Assembly: GCA_022478985.1 (NCBI GenBank)
Contig: JAKSZP010014456.1
Coordinates: forward strand, 124,001-188,000
Length of the DNA: 64,000 nucleotides
Direction of reading: 5' to 3'
Origin: Massospora cicadina
Taxonomy: Eukaryota; Entomophthoromycota; Entomophthoromycetes; Entomophthorales; Entomophthoraceae
The notes under the pieces were generated by a model. That model ran no database searches. It was not told the origin of the DNA and worked only from the letters and a program-made list of their open reading frames with translations. This document shows positions 48,681-58,619 of this stretch, piece by piece. Numbering within the stretch: position 1 is the stretch's first letter; every line of letters begins with the position of its first letter. The position numbers and the translations under genes were made by a program.

Positions 48681-49600
48681 GGGGTGCCTCCCCTGGTACT
48701 AAGTTTTGTCTCATCTGAGTTATATTCAGAAGTGTCCATCCCATGGTCGGCCTTCCCCGCAATAAATTAATTTAAACTATTGTTCAGAAAATATTCCAAT
48801 GGTTATCTATTGATCTTCCAGATTATTATCTTCGAGAATGATAAGTATTTTGTTGGGAATGATCCCAACAATAAACAATTGATTAGGGTGTCAATTTCAT
48901 TATTGATAACTTGATTGACTTGTAGGAGTTGATTATGTTTAGTTGACAATTGACTAAGGTTTTTATGAGTTGCTGGCAAGTAATGCCGCCTAGCATATAG
49001 CAATTTCTAGATAACCTTTTCTGTATTACAATAATATGTCTATGGATAAAAGTCCCAATACCTAAGCAGGTTGTTACCAAATAAAGGCAAATTAATCGGA
49101 GTTGGGTGAAGATGTTGGGACACGTTCTTTATTTCAAATCAGAACAGGTCACAGTCAAGTAAGGAAGAGAAACCAAATAGATTTGATGAAAAAAATCATT
49201 GTTTTGCACGACCCAGGAGGGTAAATTCATTGGCAGCGGCCGCCATTCCTAATTGGGGTGCCAACTGAAGAGTTGTGCGCCAAATATACTATAAACTCCC
49301 CTAGGTTTTTTATAATAAAGCAGATAGAGTAGGTAGTTTAGATACTTTTATATTTAGATCGTTTTTTCTCTTGTGATTAGAGTTGTTAAGGACAATAAGA
49401 TCCTTTGTCTATATTATTGCTATCTCCAAGGTTTCTGAATGACAAGAAGGAAGAAGAACCTCTGAACCTTATCCTAGGTTAGGTTCTATCAGACGAATTA
49501 GGGAATATGTCCCTACAATTCAAGGAAAAGTCAATGTTAGAACAAGCACCTGTTGGCATTTGACCTTTTTACTATCATGGCTATCAGCTCAACAAGATAT

Positions 49601-50730
49601 TGTAACAAATGGGATCCCAAGGCCCTATTTGCCACCTCAGCATATATAAGCCTGAATCAGAAGAGAGTCACCTCAATCTTCTGAGCATCAGGGTTGCATT
49701 AGCATGCAAATCCCCTCTTAAATGTCCAATGGAATGGTTGAATTCGCTGCATTTGGGAGTCCAAATATTACTCATGGCAATATCAAAATACACAAAATAT
49801 GCTGACCCCTGGTCAAGGTCTGGAGGATCCAACCTGCCTCCTCTCACCACTCAGCTTCAATAGGCTGCACTCTACTACAACCTCATAATGACCCCAACCT
49901 TTTTGTGTTGTGAAACCACTTTCCATGGCCCACTGGATGTTGAATGCTCTCTACTAACCCTGGTTTATTGTGACCTGGTCCCCAAACAATAAATTTAAAA
50001 AAATAAGTTTATAACAGCGATAATATAAGCAAATGAGCTTTATTCAAAAAGGAGACCATAATAATGTAGAATTCATAAGTGAGGTAAGGGAAAAGCATCC
50101 TCACTTGTTAAATAGTAGACCTGCATTTGCTACATGAATTAATAGGAGGTGGAAGTTGAGTCAGTAATGGCGTATGGCTACCAATCTGATGGTTGCAGGT
50201 TTGATTTCCGCCCTTCGCACATCAATCAGGGTGCCAGTCAAAGGAAGCGATTGGCGGTTAGTAGGTCTAATAACACGAAAACCTTACCCATGACATAACC
50301 AGAAAAATTTGAGTCCTGATCCAGAGGTGGAAAAACTTTTCTGGGGAGTTGACCCTGTTCAGGTTTCATGTCATTTCTTTCTTTCTTTCAATAATGCCTG
50401 TCCCCTGGTCAGCTTGCCTCGGTTAAATAAAAATACATGAATTAATAATAATTTAGGCATGTGCAAGGCTTAACAAATAAGGCATTACATCTTTTATCTG
50501 CTAACAGATTTAGGAAACTAAATTAAAATAAATACGTCCTATAAATTGATATTTGAATATTAACAATCCAAAAATGTATCAGCTCATCAAAATAAGCAAG
50601 TTCAAAAAATTGAGATTAGCAATTGTCATTGTATTGGTTTCTCTAAAGTCCCAACCTTTTTTTTAGTATTAGATGGTCCCACCTAAAGTCCCAACCTTAA
50701 GAAACCCATGTATGATCACTGATTGTTACA
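49601..50730. mobile_element. Possible non-autonomous TIR DNA transposon
   Basis: A segment absent from the other GyC LTR. It starts TGTAACAA (49601-49608) and ends with the reverse complement TTGTTACA (50723-50730). TAT lies on both sides, a possible 3-bp TSD. S2 is nested in it. Without S2 it is about 0.83 kb. I see no transposase coding. The 8-bp TIR is short, so the class stays open. Confidence 0.4.
50145..50433 (+). mobile_element. S2: tRNA-derived SINE
   Basis: 289 bp with a perfect 14-bp duplication TACATGAATTAATA (50131-50144 and 50434-50447). The B box GGTTTGATTTC lies at 50198-50208 and an A-box-like region upstream. The body matches S1 through to the tail, TGCCTGTCCCCTGGTCAGCT then CCTCGGTTAAATAAA. 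That tail is almost the same as the 3' end of L1a. Confidence 0.88.
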
Positions 50731-50921
50731 TATATAGTAGTCTTCATACTACTATTGCCCATTTATAATTTTTTTAACAAGTCTAACAATGCACATTAAA
50801 GGAACCTGTGCAGTTGAATAATGGAGCCAAAGCAAGTACTATTCATAAAGAGGAGACAAATCCTGAATTTTACCATTTGGTGCTCAAATGAGCCACAAGC
50901 TCTTAAAGTTTCAACAACTAG

Positions 50922-51513
50922 TAAATAAGAATATTCTAGCGAAAAATAGTCCCAATTTTATTAATATAAATCTCCAGTACAACTCTATAGGGAATTGGAT
51001 TGCTCAGAATAATTTGTTTACTCAATTTATTCGCCTAATAGCTCATATTAAGTTCATGAAGCTATGGCAACCCCTCAGTGGAATAGGCCCACTGGCCACA
51101 AAGTCCACTCAAGCATATACTTTTGTGTAGTGCAAAACTCTTAAGAGAAACAGACCCCTTTTTATAGACCTGAAGGGAGTTCTAGGGATGCTAATATCTA
51201 CTTACATTCACCTACTAGGAAGTAAAGTAATTAATTGAAGTGCAATCTTTTAAGACGGCTGATTGGATCAAATGTGTCAAATCCTTACCACATGGATTTA
51301 TCATCCCTACTATCAAAGTTAGCATCCAAAATTTAGCCCATTTAGAATTTAAAGAATCTTGCCAGTTTTGTTTGACTAAATCATCATTTAGCCAAATAGA
51401 GCTCTCCACTGCTTACCATGAGTTCTTTATTGTCTCCATTTTACTCCAAGTGGCTTTAATTTTAGGAGGCGGTAAGCTAAAAAATAACGCTTGTTTTTAA
51501 GCCTTGGTGATAT
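50922..51513 (+). repeat. GyB 3' LTR, middle part
   Basis: It follows the GyC TSD. It holds a TATA-like CTTTTTATAG near 51160, matching the GyA LTR position, and an 86-codon open frame (51240-51500) that I take as chance in LTR sequence. Confidence 0.55.
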
Positions 51514-51530
51514 TATTCTATTTTTTTTAT

Positions 51531-53446
51531 TTAACTGAGGTAAGCCAACCAGGGGATGGACATTACCAAACTAAAAACTAAAACTAAAATTAACGTAAAT
51601 AATTGATTTAAACAAAACACCCAAATGAGCAGATTGAATGAAACACACCAAACAAACAACCAAACAAGTGGGAAGCAGAGACCACTTATCCATCTATGGC
51701 AGAAGGGGAGGGGGGATTGGGGGGCTCATCTTTGGCAGCAGCTTTCTCATCCTAGAGTAGGGTACATGTCAAGGTGGATAGTAAGGGCATCAGGGCATCA
51801 GTGGCATGTGGGTTAATATATCTAATGATTGGTACTTCCAAGAAATTTCCAACTACGAAAATGGCAGTGATATATTTGGCTAAAGCTTTTTCAACTTTAA
51901 TGTGGGCATCTGGTAGTTTGATAGATACTAGAGTATTGGTTCATGTAATCTTAGCTTTTGGATTCCGTGCTACAGTTACCACATCCTTGATAGCATTGTT
52001 GACATTTTTGTGCAATTGATTCATATTAATTTTACTTTTTAGAGTTATATTTATGGGGATAACAGGAGGTGGAATTCCTCCTGAGAGCATCGCCACTGAT
52101 TTGGTGGCAGCTTTGCGGAGGGGATGACAATCTGATGTGTCAGAAGCTTCTACTGTAAGCTGGTGGTCGGTGTAGAATGGTTTAGCATTTGGCTGTGGGG
52201 TATATAAATGAGGGGGAATTCTGCGTCCCATTTTATATTACAGAACCGGTTGACTTTCAGAGATGGTTTTTCAGTGACTTTACCTGATTCATCAATTTCA
52301 GACAATAACTCTCATGGGTTTTGATTGAATTGAATTGGGGAATCAGCGTATAGTAGAGGATTGGTTGATTATTTGGAGGATGTATGGGATCAAACTGGGG
52401 TCCAATCCTGTTCTTGACTGGGTGGAGCATTTGTGGAACTGGGGCGAGGAAGTGGCTGATTGGTGGCTGTTGTGCCGCTGCAGCAACAGGCTTTGGGGGA
52501 GGGGGAGGTAGGATCATACCCCATTCTGGAACTGGTGTGGTGTGGGTGGTGGATTGGGGGTCAGTGGGCGAAAAATCTGATCCATTGGAACTAACTAAGG
52601 AGGGTCACTTGCGTTTTGAGTGGTCCAAATTGAAACAGGATGGGCAGATCATCCGCCCGCCCTTGACGCAGGCCCCAAACAGATGGTCAGGGGAAAAGGA
52701 ATGATGGTGTAAGGGGGAATCAAAACAGCGATTTTACTAAATTCAGGGCTGATTGTGGCATATGCCTGAGTCCCAGCGAGACGTGTGACCTATTTGGGAC
52801 CACAAATTGTAAGATGGGGTTGGAGCCATAGGCTTCCAAACTGTCCATCAGCTCCTGGTGGAGCACTGCAGGGGGGAGGTGGGTGGGCAAACCAGCATGC
52901 TGGACCACCAAAGTGGTGTCCGCTGGGAGCCAGGTCTGAATTGTGGGAAGAGGGGTACCCTGGAATACCAGGGGCACAGTTGCCGCAGTGGCAGCATTGG
53001 CTTCACAGGTGAAGCTGAGGTCAAAAAACCCCCTATAGGGGTAGAAATCTATAAAACTGTCAGGATTCATCACCGCCTGTGCCATTTCAATAATGGCTTG
53101 GTCAAGTTACAGGAAAAGTATCCTATAGTCACCCTTAGGCCGTAGCACATGTTGCTCTGGGGGAGCAACAGGGCGCAGCGAGGTACCACTTGTGTATTAG
53201 CAGTGGCGTCAAAATCCTTGGAAGGAACGAATCATCTCAGGAGTTTGATATGACTGGGTAAGCCAGTCTAAGTGCGTTTTCCTGAAAGACAGAAAATGGC
53301 GGGGGGGGTTTCACCGCTGCCTCAAATTGGAGCATCTGGCAGAGGATCTGATGGCATCAGAGCAAAACTATGGTGGGCGATTGAAGTTACTTTCTTGTTT
53401 TCCATTTAGTTTGCTCAGAGTTATGCCAAGCAGAAAGAGTTTTGTC
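51531..53446 (-). mobile_element. OoC: ORF1-only non-LTR retroposon, about 1.9 kb
   Basis: 1916 bp on the minus strand with a duplication of about 17 bp (TATTCTATTT, then an A/T-rich run ending TTAT; 51514-51530 and 53447-53464) differing at one or two bases. It encodes only an ORF1-like protein related to OoB. Unlike OoB, its 3' tail (minus strand GGTAATGTCCATCCCCTGG, then CTCAGTTAA) is that of L1a and L1b. I find no endonuclease or RT. Confidence 0.8.
51640..53250 (-). pseudogene. OoC ORF1-like RNA-binding protein
   Basis: On the minus strand, frame 53085-52720 holds MAQAVMNPDSFIDFYPYRGF and LQFVVPN, parallel to OoB. The zinc knuckle at 52646-52605 reads C-PS-C-FNLD-H-SKRK and then TGA where the last Cys should be. 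A Pro-rich linker follows (frame 52517-52257). The C-terminal region (frame 52231-51941 and the sequence beyond) contains KVEKALAKYITA, aligning with EHQIAQYTEAMD of OoB. The central region also resembles L1a ORF1 (LPTNLPHKVIEKEL versus LPTHLPPAVLHQEL). Confidence 0.65.
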
Positions 53447-53464
53447 TATTCTATTTATTTTTAT

Positions 53465-53591
53465 AGAATAGTTATATTTATTTTTGGTTCCAAGTTAACC
53501 TAAAAATCTTACAAAATTAGTCAGGAGTACTAATAATCAGACTACTGCAGTATTGTTGAAATCCTAGGAATAAGCACCTGTGAGAAAAACA
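53465..53591 (+). repeat. GyB 3' LTR, right end
   Basis: It ends about GTGAGAAAAACA. The TAAGCACC motif aligns with the end of the GyA LTR. The right boundary is approximate. Confidence 0.5.
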
Positions 53592-54870
53592 ATGTCAGGT
53601 CTAAACAGTCGTCACACCTACACCTGAACATTACCAAGACTGATCAAACAGAAACTGGAGGTGTCTCTAGAACCAGAGGACATGATCAACTAAGGATTCC
53701 TGAGGCACTGTGACAAAGTGGTGTTCCTGCCAGGGATGAAACCCCAGAACCTATAATTAATGTATCAAATTACCACCATTTACTTTTAAGAAAATGCGTA
53801 AAACAGAACCTTAAGAAATTAGATTGTGGACCTATTGATGAATGGTTGGAAAACTTCAATTTTTGGAAAGTTAACTATGGGGTAGGTCCCAGCAACATTT
53901 ATGAGAAGTGACCATCCTTCACACTAGAGCCACTTGAAAATGGCATAGTGCCAATCTACCTTCTAAATCTGGAATCAATGACAAGCTCACACCCACTACA
54001 AAGAAAGAATTTCAACTTCACAACATTGTGAGATATTCCATCATCTTCATTTCCTAACTTTTCTAGCTTTATTTATATTTACCGCTAGAACTTAAGATCT
54101 TATGGTCCTATGGGGCAAATCACCTACCAGCACTGTGAGGTAGTCAATCAGCAGTTCTCAACTGGTTCCTCAACGCCCTCTATAATACATATCTGGAAGC
54201 CATATATGTAGCACAACTAACTTTTGTAGATCAAGCTACTGTCATGGAACGTTCTGATAATTTTATTAAGAAGCACCTGAAACTCTTGGTGAGTTACCAC
54301 CCAGAACCCAAGCCAGAATAACGCAGGCACAGCTGTTCAAATTGACGTGTTGAGAATAAGTAAACCAGCATGAAGGCCATCCATGGGTGCTTAGACCAGA
54401 GATCATTTCACTTTTTGATTTAAATAAGCACTTTAAATAGAAATTTTGGGATTTTATCAAGATATGAAAAAAGAGGGAAATTTAAGAAAATGAAGCAACA
54501 ATGGTACCTGTTGGTGACCACTGTTTATAAGCTCGCTGGGAGATAATTTCATCATTTGTGAACTACCATCAGGAATAAATTAGAACCAAGTTGCCAGATT
54601 GGGTTCCCAGACCTAATTTTCAACTGAAATGGGTCCAGACTTCTTAGCCAAATTCATTTTGGGCTCATTACTCAAATTTATTTTTTTGTGTGCATGCATT
54701 TGCTATGGTAGTGACATTTTTAGCGGATGCCAGGTTGCACCCAGGACCAAGCCACAAAAGGCTGGACCCAGTTGGTGGGACAGGGATGATCGCCCCTGTC
54801 ACAGTTGGGGTGGGTGTGACATTGACACAATGGTGGGATCTCGTTGGGTTTGTGGTTCTTTGCACAATTT
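53592..54870 (+). other. Unassigned stretch with weak gag-like frame
   Basis: Between the end of GyB and GyF. A plus-strand reading near 53800-53990 (DEWLENFNFW, then SFTLEPLENGIVP) and near 54220-54280 (ERSDNFIKKHLKLL) has the flavour of a retroelement gag, but I could not tie it to a family. Many stops are present. The 3' LTR of GyF may also lie here unrecognised. Confidence 0.3.
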
Positions 54871-54875
54871 TACCA

Positions 54876-56440
54876 TCTCTTGAAAAACCCTCTAAATGTT
54901 TTCCACCAGCTCTTCAGAGGATAATGACTGGAGAGGCACTGCAAATCTCTGGGGGTATGCCTTAACCCACCTCTCATCCACCACATGGACCATATCGCCC
55001 TGGGTGGTGCGAGGAACAGGTGCCAACCTCCGCCCCTTTTTTGAGTGGAACAAAAATTGCTCCTAATCCAAATGGAGTGGTTCCTGTCCAATACTTACAT
55101 CACCCTTCCTTTTAGAAAAGGTGAAGCACCACTAATGGTGAACTGATCCTGTGCAATATTCTTGTAGGCCTTGAATTTTGATAGCCATAATCATAGCGAC
55201 TTTAGGAGGGCGAGGGGCTTCAGGGTGTGCCATATGGAATGCTATCACCAATTCATGACAGTTGGCATGATCACGAGAACTGACCCAGCTGTTATATATG
55301 AAGGGAAACCCTTCCAAGCTTAAGGTATTGAATGAGCTGTGGAACTGGTGTGATGCCAAAATTTCATCCACCTCAGATTTGACTGACTCTTCCAAAATGA
55401 CGGGTTCAGGATCCTTGGGTGAGTTATTGAAAAAGGAGAAAGATGGGAGGCGTGGAAAACTGGGTGCTATTTCCAGTGGGGAGGGAGTGCCAACGGAATG
55501 AACCATTACCCAAATCTTCAACAACCTCATGGGGACCTGAACGCTTACGGGCAAATTTTCATGAGGGGCCTTGATGTGCAAGTGGTGGGCGTTGAGCATT
55601 ACCTGCGAATCTATCTTTAAATTGGGAGTGGGCAGGCGCTTTTGGTCAGCAAATTGCTTATAGTTCAATCATTTTGGTAAGGTGTTCATGAACCAGAAAA
55701 TGACTAGCCCGGATTTGTTGAACATACTCAGCTGCTGCGGGAGCCTTGGGACGAAGACAGGGACTAGATGAAAAAAGGATTGTACCCCAACGTTGCTTCA
55801 TATGGAGATATCCCTGTGGAGGTATGTGAGGCATTATTGTAGGCAGCCAAAGCCAATGGGAGATTATTCGCCCAGGTGTCCTGTGCAGCAGTGGCATAAC
55901 ACCAGAGGTACTGCTCCAGTATTTAATTAACACGTTCTGTCTGGCCATCTGATTGTGGATGATATGCCGTGGATTGTCATGGTTGAAATTTCAGAATGGA
56001 CAGAAGGGACATCCAAAAGCGTTAAGTGAACTGTGGGCACCTATTTCTCACAAGTTCCCAGGGGTAAGCCAATCATAGAAAAAACGTGGCGGACAAACAG
56101 GCGAGCAGTTTCCTCTAAGGTAATAAAGGTTGAGCAGGGGATATACAAAGCAAATTTGGTGAACTGGTCTACAATGACCATAATTGCATTGTAACCATTT
56201 GAGGTAGAGAGCTCGACTATAAAGTCAACTTAAACTGATGTTCATGGTCCCTCATCCTGTTGCAGCAGATGGATAAGTCCGTTTCGCCCAGAGTGGTTTA
56301 AATTTTGCATGTGCACAGGTCACGCAACTTGCTATCCAACTGGGAATATCTTTGGAGATTCTAGGCCAATTGTATATTCGTTTTATCAAGTTGAGACACT
56401 TTTTCATGCCAGGATGAACAACCGCCAGTGGATCATAATG
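54876..56440 (-). pseudogene. GyF integrase and chromodomain
   Basis: On the minus strand, integrase core sequence near 55948-55740 (in the QTERVN...AYNNASH style) leads to the C-terminal domain (YKQFADQKRLPTPNLKIDSQ, 55660-55600). In the same frame (55668-55132) follows a decayed chromodomain: VDEILASHQFHSSFNTLSL, a GFP segment, NSWV, and ELVIAFHMAHPEAPRPP. This C-terminal chromodomain defines chromoviruses, where it can guide insertion to chromatin. Its aromatic cage looks incomplete. Confidence 0.75.
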
Positions 56441-56444
56441 AGCT

Positions 56445-57939
56445 AGAATTACTTCAGTGCGAAATTGGGGAGGAACCTACAACTGAGAACAAAACATAAT
56501 TCCTTCCACCCCCATTGAGTAGTAGGAGTGCTTGTGCCCCAGATCCGCAAGCTGCACCAACAGCTCCAAGCCTTTATACAAGTCAACTGGTGAGCCAAAG
56601 CCCGAGCTGACAGAGGGGCGGTCAGGTTAAGATTTTCTGATAAAATTACAGGTGGGGCAAAGGATAAGATTTGGTTTTGCGGAGACACTGTGGTGAGCTC
56701 TGACTCCTCCACCTCTGTGGGACATAAGGCGGAGTTCTGGCTCAGAAAATCAAGAAGAACGTTCAGTGATCCCTTTGCAAACTTGTACTTAAAGTTATAG
56801 CTGCATAGGTCAAAGTAAGTCTGGGCTTGACTGTGTGTCAGCTTATGCAGTTTATGGAAGTACATAAGGACTTGGTGGTCCATCTGCACTGTCACCTCAT
56901 GTAAAGCGCCCTACAGGAGGTACCACCAATGTGTTAACGCCCATGATACAGCTGCCAGCTCCTTGTAATAAATATCCCAGTTCTGTCCTGTGGACAAAAT
57001 CTGCGGAAAAATATGCTACATGATGCTCCACAACCTTGTGTTCCTGCAAAAGCTACTCCCACTGCAGCCAAAGTGGCTTCACATGTGACAATGAAGGGTT
57101 TGGTTGCGTTGGCATGCTTGGGCACTGGTGATGACACAGATACCTGTTTGATAGCTTCAAATGCCTGCTGGCATTCTGCGGTCCAATGGAATGGGACATT
57201 CTTGCCAGTGAGGGGGTGCAACGGCGCAGCCAAATATAAGAGGGTGGGAGAAAAATCTTTAGGAAATAATAGTGCCCAAAAAGCTCCGCAACTGCTTCTG
57301 GGTCTTCAAAGTGGACCAATCAAGAATGGCTTCAAGGTAGTAGGGAGGAATTGCATAACCATATTTAAAAATAAAATTTACTCAATAATGTAACCTCATC
57401 ATGAAAAACTTGCACTTCAATGGCTTCACATATAGGCCCACATTGTGCAGAGCGGCAAACACAGCCTATAAATATATGGCGTTTTGTTCAGGGTTTGGGG
57501 AGTGAAACAGAATATTATCAATGTAAGCAACTGCACACGTGTTGCGCAGATCACGCAGCATATCATTAATCATCCGCTGGAATGTGACAGGTGCCTTCTT
57601 TAGCCCAAAAGGCATGACATGGAACTGGAATATGCCCTGACTTGTTCAAATAGTGGTAAGCCATTCCTGATCTTTGGCTACCCATATTTGGTTAAAGGCG
57701 TTTTCCAGATTGAGTTTCAAAAATACTCTCAATTTCACAATTTCTTGGGCAATTTTTGTTCCAGAGGAAGTGGGTAGGGGTCTTGAACTGTGATGTTGTT
57801 GAGGTGACCATAATTCATGCAAGGGTGCAGTGTGCCATCAGCTTTTTCTGTGAACACAATGAGGGGAAGTGACATGGGATGTCTCCTTGAAAAGCCACCC
57901 CTTCGCAAGCATATTAAAAATCTACACATCCAAAGCCAC
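56445..57939 (-). pseudogene. GyF reverse transcriptase and RNase H, cut by GyG
   Basis: On the minus strand, RT starts mid-domain at 57929 (VFTEKADGTLHPCMNYGHL). It passes FGLKKAPVTFQRMINDML and a catalytic box YIDN in place of YVDD or YLDD (near 57525). RNase H lies at about 57230-56890 (FHWTAECQQAFEAIKQ) and its C-terminus at 56895-56449 (VQMDHQVLMYFHK, KGSLNVLLDFLSQN). The missing RT N-terminus, protease and gag should lie to the right of GyG, outside the window. Confidence 0.8.
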
Positions 57940-58353
57940 TGTCAGAGTTTAAAATAATGAACAAAATCAAATTCCCCACTTCCAGATTAAGCTGTACCAA
58001 ATTGGTTCCTAAAACTATCCAAGCAAAATTTGCTTCAGGAACCTCCTCCCCGTTCCTGAGTCACGAGGGGCTGAGTTTCCACCAATTTGGTCAGGTGGGC
58101 AGCATAATCCATTGAGGATGCCCATGAGGTGGCCAATCTGGAAAATTAGGAAAGATCCTGAATGGATGGGGCCCTAACGATCCATGAGGCACCATGTCCC
58201 CATCACCCTAAAAATATGAATCTTTTCAACTCTAAAAAAACATTTGGTATTCTAACCAATTTTCCATTTTCCTTCTCAGCACCTTTTCCAAATTTCCAGC
58301 TTTGAGTTTACCCTCAAACCTTAGCAACAGTCTAGAGAACTGTATCACTGACA
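57940..58353 (+). repeat. GyG 5' LTR
   Basis: It begins TGTCAGAG and ends CACTGACA, giving TG...CA ends with a 6-bp terminal inverted repeat. It contains no coding sequence, and a PBS follows four bases later. The TrC LTR has the same TGTCAG...CTGACA ends. The other LTR is outside the window, so this rests on termini and context. Confidence 0.6.
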
Positions 58354-58357
58354 AATG

Positions 58358-58375
58358 TCGTGCTACTACAGGGGG
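58358..58375 (+). other. GyG primer-binding site
   Basis: TCGTGCTACTACAGGGGG is the GyC/GyD site with one substitution in TGG and a one-base deletion. Confidence 0.5.
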
Positions 58376-58619
58376 TGCTCCAAGCTGTCCTAAGTTAAAA
58401 AGTCTATCACAAACAATGGAAAATACTAGCAGCCCTTAAGACCAATCAGATGGTCAGTCAAGAAGCGTTGCTCGATGGTTTAGTACCTCATGATATGCAA
58501 CACCACCCTTGCATCATGAGAGGTTAGATTCCAGGCCACTTTCCAACTCTCTCTGCCCTCTCTTGATTGGAGCCATTACCAATTTCAGTAAGAAAACTTT
58601 AATGATGTCATCCAAAAAT

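Larger units (their letters stand above)
43494..48774 (+). mobile_element. L1c: full-length LINE, divergent subfamily
   Basis: 5281 bp with a perfect 17-bp duplication AACTATTGTTCAGAAAA (43477-43493 and 48775-48791) in the GyC 3' LTR. It has the same architecture as L1a and L1b but clear protein divergence. It holds the longest open frame of the window (46850-48598, 582 codons), so it may be the youngest LINE here. Confidence 0.93.
5030..50916 (+). mobile_element. GyC: gypsy element carrying most of the nest
   Basis: A 5-bp duplication, ACTAG (5025-5029 and 50917-50921), flanks related LTRs at 5030-8047 and 43366-50916, each interrupted by later insertions. Internally there is a PBS (8050-8067), gag, protease, RT, RNase H and integrase on the plus strand, in canonical gypsy order. 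Integrase is cut by L1a and again by GyD, and resumes at 42312. Subtracting insertions leaves an element of roughly 10 kb. Both LTR ends, the TSD and the interrupted reading frames agree. Confidence 0.85.
43366..50916 (+). repeat. GyC 3' LTR, split by L1c and a second insertion
   Basis: The LTR pieces are 43366-43493, 48792-49600 and 50731-50916, ending TTTCAACA. It starts TATTGGATTTTTTGCCC, resembling the GyD LTR start. A TATA-like CTATAAACTCC lies near 49285 and AATAAA at 49314-49319. It is collinear with the 5' LTR, including across the site that OoB occupies there. Confidence 0.82.
2877..53591 (+). mobile_element. GyB: outermost gypsy element, split by later insertions
   Basis: GyB is the host of GyA, GyC and OoC. 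Its visible parts are pol 2877-4990, the PPT and first 26 bp of its 3' LTR (5004-5029), and the LTR remainder at 50922-51513 and 53465-53591. These LTR pieces add up to about 745 bp, close to the 734 bp of the related GyA LTR, which supports the reconstruction. The 5' half lies left of the window, beyond GyA. Confidence 0.7.

Noticed and set aside
51240..51500. 86-codon frame as a small gene
   Set aside because: It falls in the GyB LTR remnant and shows no motif; probably chance.
52257..52517. Proline-rich host protein
   Set aside because: It lies between the zinc knuckle and C-terminal region of the OoC ORF1-like gene.
28025..52646. TGA read as Cys (alternative genetic code), since it replaces conserved Cys codons in GyE, OoC and near 14385
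   Set aside because: Other TGA codons stand where sister copies have Arg, Ser or Pro, and TGC/TGT are used for Cys throughout. Decay explains it better.
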